Origin: an uncultured bacterium
GTDB lineage: Bacteria > Patescibacteriota > Patescibacteriia > 2-12-FULL-60-25
Length of the DNA: 7,144 nt
NCBI GenBank assembly: GCA_937968025.1
Contig: CALBSL010000076.1
Location: 1 to 7,144, forward strand
Reading direction: 5' to 3'
The notes under the pieces were generated by a model. The model searched no databases, was not told where the DNA came from, and saw only the letters and a list, made by a program, of their open reading frames with translations. This document shows, in pieces, positions 6,197 through 7,144 of the stretch. Position 1 is the first letter of the stretch. Each line of letters starts with the position of its first letter. Made by a program: the position numbers and the translations under genes.

Positions 6197-6225
6197 ACGC
6201 CTGTCCGAATGGACGGGCGTTTGTT
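6197..6225 (+). terminator. Hairpin terminator after tsf
   Basis: ACGCCTGTCC (6197-6206) pairs with GGACGGGCGT (6211-6220) over 10 bp with one T-G wobble and a GAAT tetraloop. The T-tract is short and broken (TTGTT at 6221-6225), so some read-through is plausible. The stem begins 15 bases after the tsf stop. Its T-tract is shared with the next promoter. Confidence 0.8.
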
Positions 6226-6230
6226 ATACT
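6222..6230 (+). promoter_or_regulatory. Extended -10 promoter of the LOG-family gene
   Basis: TGTTATACT contains an extended -10 (TGn) fused to TATACT (6225-6230). No good -35 is found at 16-18 bases upstream because that position lies in the terminator stem, so an extended -10 promoter is the best reading. The box ends 12 bases before the ATG at 6243, predicting a 5' leader of only about 5-6 bases and no SD. Confidence 0.55.
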
Positions 6231-6242
6231 CCGTGTATTGCT

Positions 6243-7144
6243 ATGTTTGTCCCTTCTCTTCGCGACGCGACCTTTGAATCGCCTGAACCATCATGGACCG
6301 GAAAGCATCCTGATCCCGAGCCTCGTGAGCCGAAGCGTATAGAGCGGTGGATTTGTGATACGGGCAACGTCTGTACTCCCTACGAACAGCCTTCGTTCAC
6401 GGAGAATATCAACTGGCGTATTTTTCGCATCATGGCGGAGTTTGTCGAGGGTTTCGAATTTCTTTCCAAGCTCAAGAAAGAGGTGACGATTTTTGGGAGC
6501 GCTCGGGCATTTACGGGCTCGCATTCGTACGAAACGGCGAAAGAGCTGGGGTTTATGCTGGGAAAAGCTGGGTACACCGTCATTACCGGTGGCGGTCCTG
6601 GAATTATGGAAGCCGCCAACAAAGGCGCTTTTGAAGCGGGTGGAAAATCAATCGGTCTCAATATCCAGTTGCCCATGGAGCAGCGTGTTAACCGTTTCGT
6701 GAAAGAATCAGCCGGTTTTTATTACTTTTTCACGCGTAAAATCATGTTGACCGCTCCGGCCAACGCCTTTTTCTTTTTTCCGGGCGGATTTGGCACGCTT
6801 GATGAGTTTTTTGAGGTGGTTGACTACATGGAGCTCGGTCTCATGGATCGATCGCCAGTGGTCTTGGTAGGCCGTGAATTTTGGCAACCTGTAGTCACTT
6901 TTTTACGAGAAAAATGTTGCACTATCGGTGCCGTTAACCCAAAAGAGGTTGATAGTTGGCACATCGTCGATACGGCGGAGGAGGCGTTCGAGCTGGTACG
7001 TCATGTCGATGAACGTGTCGAAAGTTGTTCTATCGATTCTACTAGCCCGTTTTGTCAGATTGGTACGGAATGGAATATTTTTAGAATCATGGCCGAATTG
7101 GTTAATGGTTTCGAGTTTTTAACGAAATTAAAAAATGAAGTTAC
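6243..7144 (+). CDS. LOG-family (TIGR00730-like) Rossmann-fold protein, 3'-truncated, with the start of a second domain copy
   Basis: LOG-family proteins (once called lysine decarboxylase-like) are mostly nucleoside-monophosphate phosphoribohydrolases, cleaving the base-ribose bond; the substrate here is unknown. The frame has no stop from ATG 6243 to the window end, giving 300 residues so far. Seen: a proline- and charge-rich N-terminus (1-50) with C38 and C44; W58-R-I-F-R-I-M-A-E; E-V-T-I-F-G-S-A-R at 80-88; the nucleotide-binding motif G-G-G-P-G-I-M-E-A-A-N-K-G-A at 116-129; the family signature P-G-G-F-G-T-L-D-E-F-F-E at 180-191; and V-V-L-V-G-R-E-F-W at 206-214. One complete domain ends near residue 255. 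After a linker (about 256-276) residues 277-300 repeat residues 58-81 with 19 of 24 identical, so a second LOG-like domain probably begins. ATG 6243 is the first start after the promoter, but has no SD; a later start is possible. Confidence 0.9.
   Translation, partial: MFVPSLRDATFESPEPSWTGKHPDPEPREPKRIERWICDTGNVCTPYEQPSFTENINWRIFRIMAEFVEGFEFLSKLKKEVTIFGSARAFTGSHSYETAKELGFMLGKAGYTVITGGGPGIMEAANKGAFEAGGKSIGLNIQLPMEQRVNRFVKESAGFYYFFTRKIMLTAPANAFFFFPGGFGTLDEFFEVVDYMELGLMDRSPVVLVGREFWQPVVTFLREKCCTIGAVNPKEVDSWHIVDTAEEAFELVRHVDERVESCSIDSTSPFCQIGTEWNIFRIMAELVNGFEFLTKLKNEV
6414..6485 (+). repeat. First copy of an internal LOG-protein repeat (coding)
   Basis: Encodes residues 58-81 of the LOG-family protein (W-R-I-F-R-I-M-A-E ... 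K-K-E-V), the lead-in helix and first strand of the Rossmann domain. It is matched at the protein level by 7071-7142, 657 bases downstream in the same frame. Confidence 0.8.
7071..7142 (+). repeat. Second copy of the internal LOG-protein repeat (coding)
   Basis: Encodes residues 277-300 (W-N-I-F-R-I-M-A-E ... K-N-E-V), 19 of 24 identical to the first copy. Of the 19 shared residues, 11 use a different codon, so the copies are not a recent duplication. The copy stays in register to within two bases of the window end, where the window cuts it. Confidence 0.8.

Noticed and set aside
6415..6485. Possibility that 6414-6485 and 7071-7142 are a mobile or recombination repeat
   Set aside because: Similarity is mainly at the protein level (many synonymous differences), in the same frame and at a domain-length distance, so a coding domain repeat explains it better.

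Overview
The window looks like a core-gene segment of a bacterial chromosome, most likely from the Candidate Phyla Radiation (Patescibacteria). The grounds are a short alanyl-tRNA synthetase of about 619 residues that stops right after its editing domain, a short EF-Ts of 203 residues, a LOG-family protein carrying a W-R-I-F-R-I-M-A-E type N-terminal stretch, and several genes without a Shine-Dalgarno (SD) sequence. This placement is inference from gene architecture recalled from that group, not from any search. Base composition looks moderate to slightly GC-rich by eye. UGA is used as a stop codon in rlmN, which argues against the recoded (UGA = Gly) Gracilibacteria and Absconditabacteria. 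All genes lie on the + strand.

Layout. Positions 1-809 hold the 3' part of rlmN (23S rRNA/tRNA A2 methyltransferase). Its stop overlaps the start of mnmA (806-1909, tRNA 2-thiouridylase) in an ATGA junction. Five bases later comes an unrecognised two-helix membrane protein with a coiled coil and a possible GAF-like C-terminal domain (1915-2655). After a 54-base gap comes alaS (2710-4569), closed by a very strong hairpin terminator (4575-4605). A new transcription unit then starts with a sigma70-like promoter (4614-4642) and a structured leader of about 150 bases, followed by rpsB (4798-5544) and tsf (5570-6181). A hairpin terminator (6197-6225) runs directly into an extended -10 promoter, 12 bases downstream of which a LOG-family gene starts (6243 to the window end, open at the 3' side).

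How the genes work together. Nearly everything serves translation: rRNA/tRNA modification (RlmN, MnmA), tRNA charging (AlaRS), the small ribosomal subunit (S2) and elongation-factor recycling (EF-Ts). The LOG-type protein is probably a nucleotide-processing enzyme with its own promoter.

There is no CRISPR array, mobile element, tRNA or rRNA gene and no obvious defence or secretion system. The points most worth a second look are: the LOG gene appears to begin a second copy of its own domain just before the window ends; the rpsB leader can fold into a three-way junction that hides the rpsB ribosome binding site; two genes have a -10 box so close to the ATG that their mRNAs would be nearly leaderless; and the membrane protein between mnmA and alaS has no assigned function.
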